A stretch of 64,000 nt of DNA from Hoylesella enoeca JCM 12259. Lineage in GTDB: Bacteria; Bacteroidota; Bacteroidia; Bacteroidales; Bacteroidaceae. Positions 45,236-55,452 of this stretch are shown here, in pieces. Location: the NCBI RefSeq assembly GCF_000613405.1, contig NZ_BAIX01000005.1, positions 1 through 64,000 on the forward strand, in the 5' to 3' direction. The number at the start of each line of letters is the position of its first letter. The first letter of the stretch is position 1. A model generated the notes under the pieces. The model saw only the letters and a program-made list of their open reading frames with translations. It searched no databases and was not told the origin of the DNA. The translations under genes and the position numbers were made by a program.

Positions 45236-45278
45236 AAAGGAGTCAGGCCGAATGTATAACCATTGGCTTGACTCCTTT
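45236..45278 (-). terminator. Terminator between CPBP protease and hsp20
   Basis: Near-perfect 14-bp stem AAAGGAGTCAGGCC / GGCTTGACTCCTTT. On the minus strand it is followed by CCTTTTTTT, so it mainly serves hsp20, though it may act both ways. Confidence 0.78.
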
Positions 45279-45320
45279 GACTTGTTAATGCTTGATTTAC
45301 TGAGCTATTCTATCGAAATC

Positions 45321-45746
45321 TTACTCTACTGAGATCTGACGACCTGCACTTTGCACGACTTGTGACAGCTTAGGGAGTACCACCGTGAGCACGCCGTCGT
45401 TGACTTTGGCTGCGATTTTCTCCTTATCTACGTCGTCGGGAAGCAACAATGTCTGTTCATATTTAGAGTAACTGAACTCCCGGCGCAGGTAATGTGTCTT
45501 CTTGTTTTCCTCTTTATTCTCCTGCTTCTGCTCCATCTTGATGGTCAGATTTCCGTCATTGTTGATGTTGACAATGAAGTCTTCTTTCTTCAATCCGGGT
45601 GCGGCAAGTTCCACAACATAGTCTTTTTCGTTTTCGATGACGTTGATAGCCGGTGCCGTTGCATTGGCGCGGGGCATAAAGTCAGTGTTGAAAAAGTCGT
45701 CGAATACACTCGGTAACCATGAATTTTTGTGCATAATTGGTAACAT
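45321..45746 (-). CDS. Small heat-shock protein, Hsp20 family
   Basis: ATP-independent chaperone. The 141-aa protein has the alpha-crystallin domain (about residues 35-130: VELAAPGLKKEDFIV, LRREFSYSKYEQTLLLPDDVD, AKVNDGVLTVVLPK) and a short C-terminal tail. The ATG at 45746 is set by a strong Shine-Dalgarno sequence AGGAGG 7 nt upstream, unusual for this phylum; the TTG two codons earlier is rejected. A perfect 12-bp inverted repeat lies 84-117 bp upstream and may be a heat-shock operator. Confidence 0.95.
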   Translation of the reverse strand: MLPIMHKNSWLPSVFDDFFNTDFMPRANATAPAINVIENEKDYVVELAAPGLKKEDFIVNINNDGNLTIKMEQKQENKEENKKTHYLRREFSYSKYEQTLLLPDDVDKEKIAAKVNDGVLTVVLPKLSQVVQSAGRQISVE

Positions 45747-45829
45747 AATCAATCCTCCTAATTATTTAGTTTATTTTTGTTTCAAATTCACAGAAGATTG
45801 TGCAACAAGCATACCAACATGTAAACGAG

Positions 45830-45863
45830 TGTCATTTTGTCGGCAATGTGAGACAAAATGACA
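45830..45863. promoter_or_regulatory. Perfect inverted repeat upstream of hsp20, operator candidate
   Basis: TGTCATTTTGTC-N10-GACAAAATGACA: both 12-nt arms match perfectly. It lies about 85 bp upstream of hsp20 and differs from the CIRCE element (TTAGCACTC-N9-GAGTGCTAA). Confidence 0.55.
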
Positions 45864-45876
45864 TCTTTTCGCTTTC

Positions 45877-45964
45877 TAACTAACCGTTAGTTGCGCTCCA
45901 ATTAACTGTTAGTTGTATGGCGGTTAATGGTTATTTGGGCTGCGATTAACCATTGGTTAGAAAA
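45877..45964. repeat. 22-bp repeat array between hsp20 and the acyl-CoA ligase
   Basis: Four near-consensus units start at 45877, 45899, 45921 and 45943; the first contains AACTAACCGTTAGTTG, essentially the consensus palindrome. A fifth, of the CATCTTTTCGC subtype, may precede at 45855 and would overlap the hsp20 inverted repeat. Confidence 0.9.
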
Positions 45965-46056
45965 CGGACAACGAGTGATTGTTTGAGAACAACTGTGTAA
46001 ATCAAGGAAAGGAAGCCGTTTGCGTGCGCAGTTGCGCGTTAAAATACGGCAAAAGG

Positions 46057-46087
46057 TTGCACTTTTTTGTAAATTGTATTACCTTTG
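46057..46087 (+). promoter_or_regulatory. Promoter of the acyl-CoA ligase-prfB operon
   Basis: TTG at 46057-46059, 20-nt spacer, TACCTTTG at 46080-46087. The ATG follows 27 nt later. Confidence 0.6.
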
Positions 46088-46114
46088 CCGTAACAATCCA
46101 AAGATGCGAAACGT

Positions 46115-47955
46115 ATGCAGAACAGATGTCATCTATCCGTGCTTATACATGAACAGGCAAAGAAATACGGCACGAAACCCGTCATCACTTTCCGTAATTT
46201 CGGTAGTCTGAAATGGAAAACCGTGACGTGGAACCAGTTCTCTCTGCGCGTGAAACAGGTGAGTAATGCGATGCTCAATCTTGGAATTAAACCGCAGGAA
46301 AACATTGCCGTGTTCTCGCAAAACTGCATCCATTATCTTTATACCGATTTCGGTGCTTATGGTGTGAGGCTGTCACGATTCCGTTTTACGCCACGAGCAG
46401 CGAGCAACAGATTCAATACGTGATCAACGATGCCGCTGTTCGCTTCCTCTTTGTGGGCGAACAAGAGCAGTATGACAAGGCTCACCGCATCTTTGCATTG
46501 TGCCCCACGCTTGAGAGAATCATCATTTTCGACGACAGTGTGCGCATCAGCACCCACGATCCCAATGCTCTTTACTTCTCGGATTTCCTCGCTTTGGGTG
46601 AGAATCTGCCGCGACAGACCGAGCTGGAGCAGCGCTGGAAGGAGGCTTCGGACGACGATCTGTGCAACATTCTTTATACGAGCGGCACAACGGGAGATAG
46701 CAAGGGCGTGATGCTCAGCTATGGGCAGTATGCCGCCGGACTTGAAGCTAATGCTCGATGTGTGCCTATTGGCGAGAAAGATCGTGTGATCAATTTCCTT
46801 CCTTTCACGCATATCTTTGAGCGGGCGTGGACTTATCTATGTTTGAGTGTGGGTGCAGAACTGATCGTCAACACCTATCCCAAAGAGATTCAGCAGTCAA
46901 TGCGCGAGACACATCCCACCTGTATGTCATCTGTCCCACGGTTTTGGGAGAAGGTGTATATGGGTGTCAAGGATCGGATCGATAATGCCGGAAGTTTCCA
47001 GCGTAAGCTGTTTCTGCGGGCGTTGGCCGTGGGACGGCGGTACAACGTTGAATATCTGAGTCGTGGCAAGCGGCCCCCGCTCGCTTTGCAATTGGAATAT
47101 AGGATGTATAACAAGACGGTGTTGAGTCTCGTCCGCAAGCAGTTGGGATTGGAAAACCCCAATATTTTTCCCACGGCAGGCGCCACGGTGTCGCCCGAAG
47201 TCGAGGAGTTCGTCCACGCCATCGGCATTCCGATGCTCGTTGGTTACGGTCTGACGGAGAGCTTAGCCACTGTTTCGTGCGACCATAAGAATGCGCCTTA
47301 CACCATCGGATCGGTGGGAAGGCCCATTGAAGGCATTCAGATTAAGATTGGAGAAAACAACGAAATCCTGCTCAAAGGTCCCACAATCACCCGCGGTTAT
47401 TACAAGCGCGAGGCGTTTAATGCCACGATTTTCGATGCCGACGGCTTCTTCCGAACCGGCGATGCGGGGTATCTGAAAAACGGAGAGCTCTATCTTACCG
47501 ACCGCATCAAGGACCTTTTCAAGACCAGCAACGGCAAATACATCGCCCCGCAGATGATCGAAACGATGATGCTGGTAGATAAATACATCGATCAGGTAGC
47601 TGTAGTTGCCGACCGATATAAGTTTGTATCGGCCTTGATCGTGCCCGAATTCAGGCTGATTGAGGAGTGGGCCCGCGACCACGACATACCGTTTACCAGC
47701 AGGGAAGACCTCTGTGCCAGTAGCAAAGTGCGCGATATGCTGAAAGAACGTATCGACACGCTGCAACAACCGCTGGCCAATTACGAGAAAATAAAATACA
47801 TCACGCTGCTGCCTCACCACTTCTCGCTCGAGAGCGGAGAGCTTACCAACACGCTGAAACTGCGCCGAGCTATTATATATAAGAATTATAAAGAGCTTAT
47901 CGATAAGATGTATGAGGAGCAACCGGACACGCAGCGCGATATCGCCAGTAACTGA
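46115..47955 (+). pseudogene. Long-chain acyl-CoA synthetase (AMP-forming), frameshifted
   Basis: Activates fatty acids to acyl-CoA through an acyl-adenylate. The N-terminal part (LIHEQAKKYGTKPVITFRN) and the main part (LYTSGTTGDSKGVMLSY P-loop, VGYGLTESLATVS, YLTDRIKDLFKTSNGKYIAP) are in different frames. The break is at about 46368, where GTGAGGCTG stands for GTGAGGGCTG; restoring one G reads GVRAVTIPFYATSSEQQ. Corrected length about 614 aa, normal for the FadD15-like group. The rest of the protein is intact, so an error is more likely than loss. prfB starts 6 bp after the stop. Confidence 0.9.
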
Positions 47956-47961
47956 TTCAAG

Positions 47962-49083
47962 ATGATTACAGCAGAACAACTCAAAGACGTAACGGCAAGG
48001 GCCGATGCACTTAACCGTTATCTCAATATCGACCGGAAGAAAGTAGAGTTTGAAGAAGAGCAACTTCGCACGCAGGCTCCTGACTTCTGGGACGACCCCG
48101 CACGTGCACAGGAGCAGATGAAGAAGGTAAAGGGCATCGAGAAATGGCTCGACGGCTATCGCGAAGTGCGCCAATATACCGATGAGCTGCAACTGGCTTT
48201 CGACTTCTATCACGACGAAATGGTAACCGAAGAAGAGGTGGATGCCGACTATCGAAAGGCTGTTGCTGCCATCGAAAACCTTGAACTGATGAATATGCTG
48301 CGCCAAAAGGAAGACCCGATGGACTGTGTCTTGAAGATCAACAGCGGCGCCGGAGGCACGGAAAGCCAAGACTGGGCACAGATGTTGATGCGAATGTACA
48401 TGCGATGGGCTGAAAGCCACGGCCATCGGGTAACGATCAGCAACCTGCAAGAGGGTGATGAGGCCGGCATCAAGAGCGTGACGATGGAGATAGAAGGCGG
48501 CGAATATGCCTACGGCTACCTCAAAAGCGAAAACGGCGTGCATCGACTCGTGCGTGTGTCGCCGTTCAACGCTCAGGGAAAGCGTATGACGAGCTTTGCA
48601 AGTGTCTTCGTTTCGCCTCTTGTCGACGATACCATCGAGGTGTATGTAGATCCCTCGAAGGTGAGCTGGGACCTCTTCCGGAGTGGCGGAGCGGGCGGAC
48701 AGAACGTCAATAAAGTAGAGACCGGTGTGCGTCTGCGCTATCAATACACGGATCCCGACACGGGAGAGGAAGAGGAAATCCTTATCGAAAACACCGAGAG
48801 TCGCAAGCAATTGGAAAACCGAAACAATGCAATGCGTCTGCTCAAATCGCAACTCTACGACCGGGCAATGAAAAAACGCCTCGAAGCACAGGCCAAAATC
48901 GAGGCCGGAAAGAAGAAAATCGAGTGGGGAAGTCAGATTCGTAGCTACGTCTTCGACGACCGTCGGGTGAAAGATCATCGTACAAACTACCAGACAGCCG
49001 ATGTCGACGGTGTGATGGATGGCAAAATCGACGGCTTTATCAAAGCTTATCTAATGGAGTTTCCGGTGACGGAAGAGGAGTGA
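47962..49083 (+). CDS. prfB: Peptide chain release factor 2, without programmed frameshift
   Basis: Recognises UGA and UAA stops and releases the peptide. The 373-aa protein has the SPF stop-recognition tripeptide (VRVSPFNAQG) and the GGQ catalytic loop (GAGGQNVNKVET, about residue 251). The open frame is continuous: the usual CUU-UGA frameshift site around codon 25 is replaced by an ordinary RYLNID stretch, so the autoregulatory frameshift found in many bacteria is absent here. It is co-transcribed with the acyl-CoA ligase. Confidence 0.96.
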   Translation: MITAEQLKDVTARADALNRYLNIDRKKVEFEEEQLRTQAPDFWDDPARAQEQMKKVKGIEKWLDGYREVRQYTDELQLAFDFYHDEMVTEEEVDADYRKAVAAIENLELMNMLRQKEDPMDCVLKINSGAGGTESQDWAQMLMRMYMRWAESHGHRVTISNLQEGDEAGIKSVTMEIEGGEYAYGYLKSENGVHRLVRVSPFNAQGKRMTSFASVFVSPLVDDTIEVYVDPSKVSWDLFRSGGAGGQNVNKVETGVRLRYQYTDPDTGEEEEILIENTESRKQLENRNNAMRLLKSQLYDRAMKKRLEAQAKIEAGKKKIEWGSQIRSYVFDDRRVKDHRTNYQTADVDGVMDGKIDGFIKAYLMEFPVTEEE

Positions 49084-49134
49084 AAAGAGAATACATAATC
49101 TTTTGAAACAATAAACCTAAAATAACGAAAAACT

Positions 49135-49272
49135 ATGAGTGAAAGAAGTAAACGACACCGCGCAGCGCGCGAGGCTAAGCAAGAGCAACAGGGAAAGAAA
49201 GTCTTCGGCTGGGTTCTTGGCATATTGATAGCCCTCGCCGTCGTGTTCCTGATTTATTCGATGATGGCATAA
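49135..49272 (+). CDS. 45-aa basic single-pass membrane micro-protein
   Basis: Starts 51 bp after prfB; its TAA overlaps the ATG of the CYTH gene (TAATG), which implies translational coupling. The N-terminal half is highly charged (MSERSKRHRAAREAKQEQQ); the C-terminal half is one membrane helix (about residues 24-44, VFGWVLGILIALAVVFLIYS). I recognise no named family. The topology rule (basic side in) places the charged part in the cytoplasm. Confidence 0.65.
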   Translation: MSERSKRHRAAREAKQEQQGKKVFGWVLGILIALAVVFLIYSMMA

Positions 49273-49772
49273 TGAGCGGCTTGGAGATTGAAAGAAAATT
49301 CTTGGTGAGGAAAGGCGACGCGTTCAAACGGGCCGCCTTTTCAAGTGTACGCATACGACAGGGCTATATTCCTGCCGACGGTGCCACCGTCAGGGTGCGT
49401 ATGCGCGACGACAAAGCCTATCTTACCATCAAGAGTCGCTCTGTAAACGGCGGAATGACACGCTATGAATTTGAAAAGGAAATCACGCCCGACGAGGCCG
49501 AAAACCTGTTTAAACTCTGTAAGGGCGGTTACATTGACAAACGCCGTTATTTAGTGGAAAGCGGTCGGCATACCTTTGAAATTGATGAGTTTTACGGTCT
49601 GAACGAGGGCTTGATCATTGCAGAGGTGGAACTGAAAAGTGAAACCGAACCCTTTGAAAAACCCGATTTCATCGGCGATGAAGTCACGGGCGACAGCCGT
49701 TTCTACAACTCTCACCTCCTTGTTTACCCCTTCTCTGTCTGGGGCGACATCTTGCCAACAGACAGCCGATAA
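49272..49772 (+). CDS. CYTH domain protein
   Basis: A 166-aa protein of the CYTH (triphosphate tunnel metalloenzyme) superfamily. It opens with the signature EIERKFLV (ExExK) and shows VRMRDDKAYLTIKSR and EFEKEIT strands lining the tunnel, then VEVELKSE-like IAEVELKSE near residue 117. Family members hydrolyse or rearrange triphosphates such as PPPi; the small bacterial form is often a tripolyphosphatase. The C-terminal 30 codons overlap the 3' end of the convergent VanZ-like gene. Confidence 0.93.
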   Translation: MSGLEIERKFLVRKGDAFKRAAFSSVRIRQGYIPADGATVRVRMRDDKAYLTIKSRSVNGGMTRYEFEKEITPDEAENLFKLCKGGYIDKRRYLVESGRHTFEIDEFYGLNEGLIIAEVELKSETEPFEKPDFIGDEVTGDSRFYNSHLLVYPFSVWGDILPTDSR

Positions 49773-50115
49773 GCAGTGCCAACGTGGCTCCTATCGAGTT
49801 GGCCGCAAAATCCAGCCAATCGCCGCTGCGCCGCCCGCCCGTACAGTAAGCCTGCAACAGTTCGATAAGACCGCTCATTGCGATGAGCGCTACCCAGCTC
49901 AGCGTCAGCAATCACTTCCATTCTACCGTTCGGTGCACTCGAAGATACTCGATCCATATCACCAGACACGTTCCTAAGTACATGATCGTGTGCACCCATT
50001 TGTCCATAAACTGTACACTGTCGAGTGGGGTATGCGGCGGTGTGCAAAAGCACAACACCCAAATCAGCCCGATGCACACACAAGATAAAGGATATTTTCT
50101 TAAAAATCGTATCAT
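49684..50115 (-). pseudogene. VanZ-like membrane protein with an in-frame TGA
   Basis: A VanZ-like protein of about 143 codons with three or four membrane segments (YPLSCVCIGLIWVLCF, MDKWVHTIMYLGTCLVIW, LLTLSWVALIAMSGLIELLQ, LDFAANSIGATLALLIG). The conserved SGLIELLQ and RRSGDWLDFAANSIG motifs are present. A TGA at 49912-49914 interrupts the frame between EWK and LLTLSW; the two parts are in the same frame, so this is a substitution (a CGA Arg or TGG Trp codon would fit) or a base-call error, not an indel. Function of the family is unclear; it overlaps the CYTH gene tail to tail. Confidence 0.8.
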
Positions 50116-50178
50116 TGATTATCACGTCTCGTTTTACCAAATAAATCAGAATATATACCAATATTATACCAAAAGAAA

Positions 50179-50207
50179 AGCACCAAATGCTTTCTACAAA
50201 TGGTGCT
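50179..50207 (-). terminator. Terminator of the tRNA-Met gene
   Basis: Stem AGCACCA / TGGTGCT around a 15-nt loop. On the minus strand it is followed by TTTTCTTTTGG and lies 11 bp past the tRNA. Confidence 0.6.
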
Positions 50208-50217
50208 CTATACAATG

Positions 50218-50291
50218 TGGGCCATCTAGGGCTTGAACCTAGGACCTCCAGATTATGAGTCTGTTGCTCTAACCAACTGAGCTAAAAGCCC
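50218..50291 (-). tRNA. tRNA with CAT anticodon, probably elongator Met
   Basis: The 74-nt cloverleaf on the minus strand has acceptor GGGCTTT / ATGGCCC (one mismatch), D-arm AGCTCAGTTGGTTAGAGC, anticodon loop CTCATAA with anticodon CAT, and T-arm CCTAGGTTCAAGCCCTAG. It lacks the initiator feature of three G-C pairs in the anticodon stem. An Ile2 tRNA (lysidine-modified CAT) cannot be excluded. Confidence 0.9.
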
Positions 50292-50422
50292 AACTTATAC
50301 TTTAACGAGATAAGTTTCCACGTGCAAAGATACGCCATTTCGTGCAAATATGCAAATATTTTGTACTTTTTTCCCGAGTTGTTTGTATAAGTAAGCGAGC
50401 AGGCTGGGTTTTGACCGATTTA

Positions 50423-50510
50423 CGATTGATGCTTAATGGCGCTGTTACTCATTGTTAGTTGCGCTGCGCTGAATGCTTAGTTGCGCGTTGACTAACAGTG
50501 AGTTGCATCA
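50423..50510. repeat. 22-bp repeat array upstream of the GNAT-parE operon
   Basis: Four exact-phase units start at 50423, 50445, 50467 and 50489 (CGATTGATGCTTAATGG..., TTACTCATTGTTAGTTG..., CGCTGAATGCTTAGTTG..., TGACTAACAGTGAGTTG...). Each keeps the TTAGTTGCGC-type half. Confidence 0.86.
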
Positions 50511-50682
50511 TGATGTTTATTTTGTTGATTTTCAGGAAGATATTGTTGAGTGAAGGACTGGTGGACTTGCATTGTCTGATAAACCGGAGAGGGCAGGAGA
50601 GGTGAGCGCGAAAGGTGAGACAACAGGTGTTGTCCGAATCGAGTGCTTATAATGGCGTTTTATGCGATTCACGACGTTTTAT

Positions 50683-50713
50683 TTTGTAATCTGCACGAAT
50701 TGAAGTATATTTG
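50683..50713 (+). promoter_or_regulatory. Promoter of the GNAT-parE operon
   Basis: TTTG at 50683-50686, exactly 19 nt, TATATTTG at 50706-50713. The ATG is 30 nt downstream. Confidence 0.78.
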
Positions 50714-50743
50714 CACGTTTAAAGCATTAATCGAACGATTATA

Positions 50744-51907
50744 ATGTCATCAATAACGATAAAAACAGTAAAGACAAAAAAGGACTTAGGCACTTTCATT
50801 GACTTTCATTACGACTTGTATAAAGGTAATCCGTATGACGCACCTAACCTTTTCAGCGAAGAGATGAACACTTTACGGCGGGACAAGAATGCGGCTTTCG
50901 ATTTCTGTGAAAGCGAATATTTCCTGGCCTATAAGGGCAACCGATTGGTAGGAAGGATAGCAGCGATCATCAATCACAGGGCCAATGAGAAATGGAAACG
51001 CAATTCTGTACGGTTCGGATGGATAGATTTCATTGACGAGGAGGCGGTTTCTCGCGCCTTGCTCAAAGCCGTGGAAGACTATGGTTTGCAGCACGGGATG
51101 GATGAAATCGTGGGTCCGCTGGGCTTCACCGATATGGATCCGGAGGGTATGCTCACGTTTGGCTTCGACCAATTGGGTACGATGCCCACGATCTATAACT
51201 ATGACTATTATCCCCGCCATATTGAGAATGCAGGCGGTTTCGTTGTTGATACGAATTATGTTGAAAACAAATTGTATGTTCCGAAAGAGATTCCCGAGAA
51301 GTATGCCAAGATTGCCGAAATTGTAGGTGAGCGTTACGGCTTGTGCGTAAAGAAGCTGACGAAGAAAGAAATCTTTGAAGAAGGCTATGGATTTAAGATT
51401 TTCGAGATCATTAACGAGACGTATAAAGACCTCTATGGATATTCTCAACTCTCTGAAAGACAGATTAAACAATACATCAATATGTATTTCCCGCTGGCTG
51501 ATCTTAACCTCATTACATTGGTAGAAGATCGCAGTGCGGGCAATAAATTGGTAGGAGTAGGCATTTCGATACCGTCACTTACGCGTGCGTTACAGAAGTG
51601 CCGGCGCGGTAGGTTGTGGCCTTTCGGTTGGTGGCATGTGCTTCGTGCCATCAAGTTTCACAAGACTAAGGTGGTCGATTTGTTGCTCATTGGCGTGCTT
51701 CCGGAGTATCGTCCGAAGGGCGTCAATGCTTTGATTTTAGCCGATCTTATTCCTTATTACCAGGCTTATGGCTTTGAATGGGGTGAGACGCAGGTGGAAA
51801 TGGAGACCAATTTCACGGTTCAGAGTCAGTGGGGAGCATTGGAACCCGTGCAGCATAAGCGCAGAGCGTGTTACAGAAAGCCGTTGAAGAAAGGTGAAAT
51901 AGAATGA
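50744..51907 (+). CDS. GNAT-like protein of unknown substrate
   Basis: A 387-aa cytoplasmic protein that I place with the Bacteroidota GNAT-like N-acetyltransferase relatives. The N-terminal half shows [18 protein letters not shown] and [18 protein letters not shown], the acetyltransferase-like core; a [14 protein letters not shown] loop follows near residue 125. The C-terminal half ([24 protein letters not shown]) repeats a GNAT-like acetyl-CoA loop. No substrate is known to me. The stop overlaps the parE ATG (ATGA). Confidence 0.75.
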   Translation: MSSITIKTVKTKKDLGTFIDFHYDLYKGNPYDAPNLFSEEMNTLRRDKNAAFDFCESEYFLAYKGNRLVGRIAAIINHRANEKWKRNSVRFGWIDFIDEEAVSRALLKAVEDYGLQHGMDEIVGPLGFTDMDPEGMLTFGFDQLGTMPTIYNYDYYPRHIENAGGFVVDTNYVENKLYVPKEIPEKYAKIAEIVGERYGLCVKKLTKKEIFEEGYGFKIFEIINETYKDLYGYSQLSERQIKQYINMYFPLADLNLITLVEDRSAGNKLVGVGISIPSLTRALQKCRRGRLWPFGWWHVLRAIKFHKTKVVDLLLIGVLPEYRPKGVNALILADLIPYYQAYGFEWGETQVEMETNFTVQSQWGALEPVQHKRRACYRKPLKKGEIE

Positions 51908-53871
51908 GGGAAGATATAGAAGAAACACTTTCGGGTTCCTCGACAGCGGCAAAAGAAACCGCTTCTTACACCGATGCCAATATCCGTCATCTGTCGGATA
52001 TGGAGCACGTGCGCACTCGGCCGGGAATGTATATCGGTAGGTTGGGCGATGGTTCGATGCCCGAAGACGGTATTTATGTGCTGCTCAAGGAGGTGATCGA
52101 TAACTCCATCGATGAGTTTCGGATGAATGCTGGCCGACGGATTGAGGTAGATATCGATGAGAATCTGCGTGTCAGCGTGCGCGATTACGGTCGAGGCATT
52201 CCCCAAGGACCGTTAGTCGAGGCCGTGAGTATGCTCAACACGGGTGGAAAATATGATTCCAAGGCATTTAAAAAGAGCGTAGGCTTGAACGGAGTAGGTC
52301 TCAAAGCCGTTAATGCATTGAGTTCTCACTTTGAAGTAAAGTCGTTTCGCGACGGTAAGGTGCGGGCCGTTCGCTTCGAGAAAGGTAATCTGACGGGAGA
52401 TGAAACGCAGCCGACACAAGACGAAAACGGTACGTTCGTCTTCTTTGAACCGGATAATTCGCTTTTCGTTAACTATGAGTTTCACGACGATATCGTTGAA
52501 ACGATGCTCCGAAACTATACCTATCTTAATGCGGGTCTCATCATTATGTATAACGGAAGGCGCATCGTGAGCCGCAACGGACTTGAAGATCTCCTCAACG
52601 ATACGATGACCAACGATGGGCTTTACCCCATTATCCATCTTAAAGGTGAGAATATCGAGATCGCATTCACGCATACTAACCAATACGGAGAGGAGTATCA
52701 CTCTTTCGTCAATGGTCAACATACCACGCAAGGAGGTACCCACCAAAGTGCGTTTAAGGAACACATAGCTCGTACTATTAAAGAGTTCTCGGGCAAGAAT
52801 TATGAGTTTGGCGACATTCGCAACGGAATCGTAGCCGCAATAGCTGTCGATGTGGAAGAGCCTATGTTTGAAAGCCAGACCAAAATCAAGTTAGGCTCGC
52901 TCACGATGGGTCCCGGCGGCGAGAGCATTAGCAAGTATGTGGGCGATTTTATTAAGCTTAATGTCGACAATTTCCTACATATTCACCCCGAGATTGCCGA
53001 GGTAATGCTCAACAAGATCACTGAAAGTGAACGCGAACGAAAGGCTATGGCGGGTGTGACGAAGCTCGCCCGGGAGCGCGCTAAGAAAGCAAACCTACAC
53101 AATAGGAAGCTCCGTGATTGCCGAATTCATTTCTCCGATGTCAAAAACGACCGCAAAGAAGAGAGCGCTATCTTTATAACCGAGGGCGATTCGGCCAGCG
53201 GAAGCATTACCAAAAGTCGTGATGTGAATACCCAAGCCGTGTTTTCATTGCGTGGAAAACCGCTTAATTCTTTTGGATTGACTAAGAAAGTGGTCTACGA
53301 AAATGAGGAATTCAATCTCCTACAAGCCGCTCTCGACATCGAAGAAGGGCTCGACTCGCTACGTTATAATAAGGTGATCGTGGCCACGGATGCCGATGTC
53401 GACGGTATGCATATCCGTCTTTTAATCATCACTTTCTTCTTACAGTTTTTCCCGGAGCTTATTAAAAAAGGACACGTTTACGTGCTTCAGACCCCACTCT
53501 TTCGTGTTCGCAATCGGCGAACGAAGGTGAAAGACAAGCAGACTGTTGCCGAAGCGGATGCCAAATTGCGGAAAGGCGAACGTCGAAGCGACTTTATTAC
53601 GCTTTATTGTTACAGTGAAGAGGAGCGCCGGAAGGCCGTAAGCAGTCTCGGACCCGACCCTGAAATCACGCGATTTAAAGGTCTCGGAGAGATCAGTCCT
53701 GATGAGTTTGCCCACTTTATAGGCTCGGATATGCGCTTGGAGCAGGTCACGCTGCATAAGACCGACCAGGTTCAGAAACTCTTAGAGTACTATATGGGTA
53801 AGAATACAATGGAAAGACAGAACTTCATTATCGATAATTTAGTGGTGGAAGGCGACCTCACCGACAAATAA
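51904..53871 (+). CDS. parE: DNA topoisomerase IV subunit B
   Basis: ATPase subunit of the decatenating type II topoisomerase. The 655-aa protein has the GHKL ATP site ([30 protein letters not shown]), the Toprim motif ([10 protein letters not shown], about residue 427) with [13 protein letters not shown], and [11 protein letters not shown]. The short length and the Bacteroidota-type N-terminus ([21 protein letters not shown]) favour ParE over GyrB. It is coupled to the GNAT-like gene and followed 5 bp later by an S41 protease gene; parC is not in the window. Confidence 0.93.
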   Translation: MREDIEETLSGSSTAAKETASYTDANIRHLSDMEHVRTRPGMYIGRLGDGSMPEDGIYVLLKEVIDNSIDEFRMNAGRRIEVDIDENLRVSVRDYGRGIPQGPLVEAVSMLNTGGKYDSKAFKKSVGLNGVGLKAVNALSSHFEVKSFRDGKVRAVRFEKGNLTGDETQPTQDENGTFVFFEPDNSLFVNYEFHDDIVETMLRNYTYLNAGLIIMYNGRRIVSRNGLEDLLNDTMTNDGLYPIIHLKGENIEIAFTHTNQYGEEYHSFVNGQHTTQGGTHQSAFKEHIARTIKEFSGKNYEFGDIRNGIVAAIAVDVEEPMFESQTKIKLGSLTMGPGGESISKYVGDFIKLNVDNFLHIHPEIAEVMLNKITESERERKAMAGVTKLARERAKKANLHNRKLRDCRIHFSDVKNDRKEESAIFITEGDSASGSITKSRDVNTQAVFSLRGKPLNSFGLTKKVVYENEEFNLLQAALDIEEGLDSLRYNKVIVATDADVDGMHIRLLIITFFLQFFPELIKKGHVYVLQTPLFRVRNRRTKVKDKQTVAEADAKLRKGERRSDFITLYCYSEEERRKAVSSLGPDPEITRFKGLGEISPDEFAHFIGSDMRLEQVTLHKTDQVQKLLEYYMGKNTMERQNFIIDNLVVEGDLTDK

Positions 53872-53876
53872 ACAAT

Positions 53877-55452
53877 ATGAAAAAACAACACATTCTTACG
53901 CTGTTCTTCGCCTTTGCGGTTGTTTCCGTTTCGGCACAACAGTATCAAAGACAAAGCGACGAGACGCCGCTGATCAAGCTGCAAATAGCTGAAGCGATGA
54001 TCAAAAACAACTATGTAGACTCTGTTAATGAGTCGAAGCTCGTGGAAGACGGCATTCGCGGAATGCTCGAAAAGCTCGATCCGCATTCCACTTACACTAC
54101 TGCTAAGGAAACAAAAGCCCTTACCGAGCCTCTCGAAGGCTCTTTCGAAGGCATCGGCGTGCAGTTTAATATCGTTCAAGACACGTTGCTCGTGATACAA
54201 ACCATTACGAACGGACCTTCGGAAAAGGTCGGAATATTGCCCGGCGACCGTATTGTGTCGGTTAACGACACTGCAATCGCAGGCGTAAAGATGGACCGTA
54301 ATGAGGTTGTACGCCGTCTTCGAGGACCGAAAGGCACGCAAGTCAGGCTCGGAATTGTGCGTCGCGGTATTCCCGGAAAGCTCGTTTTCATTGTCACTCG
54401 CGACAAAATACCCGTCAAAACCATTGATGCTGTCTATATGATCAGGCCTAATGTAGGTATATTCGTATCGGAAGCTTTGGTGCTACCACGTATCAAGAGT
54501 TTATGGAAGGTGTCGCTCGCTTAAAGAAGCAGGGTATGCAAGACCTCGTTCTCGACTTACAGGACAACGGCGGAGGCTATTTGATGGCTGCAGTAGGTGT
54601 TGCCAACGAGTTTTTGAAGCGCAACGATCTTGTGGTTTACACGCAAGGTAGAGCTTCGAAGCGTGATGAATTCCGTGCCAACGGCAACGGGCGGCTTCTC
54701 GATGGCAAAGTAGTAGTCCTTGTAAATGAGTTCTCCGCTTCGGCCGCAGAGATTGTAACGGGTGCCATTCAAGACCAAGATCGCGGCTCGGTTGTGGGGC
54801 GTCGCACTTTTGGTAAGGGCCTCGTGCAGCGTCCGATACCGTTCCGCGACGGTTCGATGATACGTCTTACCATTGCGCATTACTACACACCGTCGGGTCG
54901 CTGCATTCAGAAGCCTTATCAAAAAGGGGATATTGAAAGCTACGAACGTGAACTCGACAACCGCTATAAACGCGGAGAACTGTACAGTGCAGATAGCATT
55001 CACTTTGCCGATTCACTCAAATACCAAACTCTCCGACAGCATCGCACGGTCTATGGAGCGGTGGAATAATGCCTGATTACTTCGTTCCGCTCGACACGTT
55101 GCAGTTTACACGGTTTCATCGGATGCTCAATGCTAAGAGCATCATCATTAATGCCAATCTCCGTTACGTTGATAACAATCGTAAAACGTTGAAGAGTCGC
55201 TACAAGACTTTCGATGATTTCAATACCCGTTTCACTGTTCCACAGTCGCAGATTGATGCTATTCTGAAAGAGGGTGAGGCTCAACAGATCAAGCCGAAGG
55301 ACCAAGCAGAACTCAAACGCACGCTTCCCTTGCTCCGAATACAGCTCAAAGCCCTCGTCGCTCGTGATCTTTGGGATATGGATGAATACTTCCAGATTAT
55401 GAACGAGACAAATCACGTAGTGCGAAAGGCGCTCGAAGTATTGTCGCATTAA
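53877..55452 (+). pseudogene. S41 family C-terminal processing protease, two frameshifts
   Basis: Exported serine protease, about 525 aa once repaired, paralogue of the one at 37261. It has a signal peptide (MKKQHILTLFFAFAVVSVSAQ), LDPHSTYTTAKE, a PDZ domain (GILPGDRIVSVND), the catalytic Ser in EFSASAAEIVTGAIQD and Lys in FGKGLVQRP. Two breaks are each repaired by one base: near 54458 (GGTATATT for GGTTATATT, giving VGYIRIGSFGATTY) and near 55058 (GGAGCGG for GGAGGCGG, giving TVYGGGGIMPDYFVP). The stretch from 55069 is therefore its C-terminal domain, not a separate gene. It follows parE. Confidence 0.9.

Larger units (their letters stand above)
50292..50743. other. Intergenic region upstream of the GNAT-parE operon
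   Basis: The 452-bp gap holds a 22-bp repeat array (50423-50510) and a perfect promoter (50683-50713). The stretch between them shows no gene. Confidence 0.6.

Noticed and set aside
47263..48978. 571-codon minus-strand frame opposite prfB and the acyl-CoA ligase
   Set aside because: It is the mirror of two well-identified genes; such long antisense frames arise from codon bias.
55069..55452. Separate small gene starting MPDYFVP
   Set aside because: It continues the S41 protease after one restored base (TVYGGGGIMPDYFVP), and S41 proteases of this type have such a C-terminal domain.
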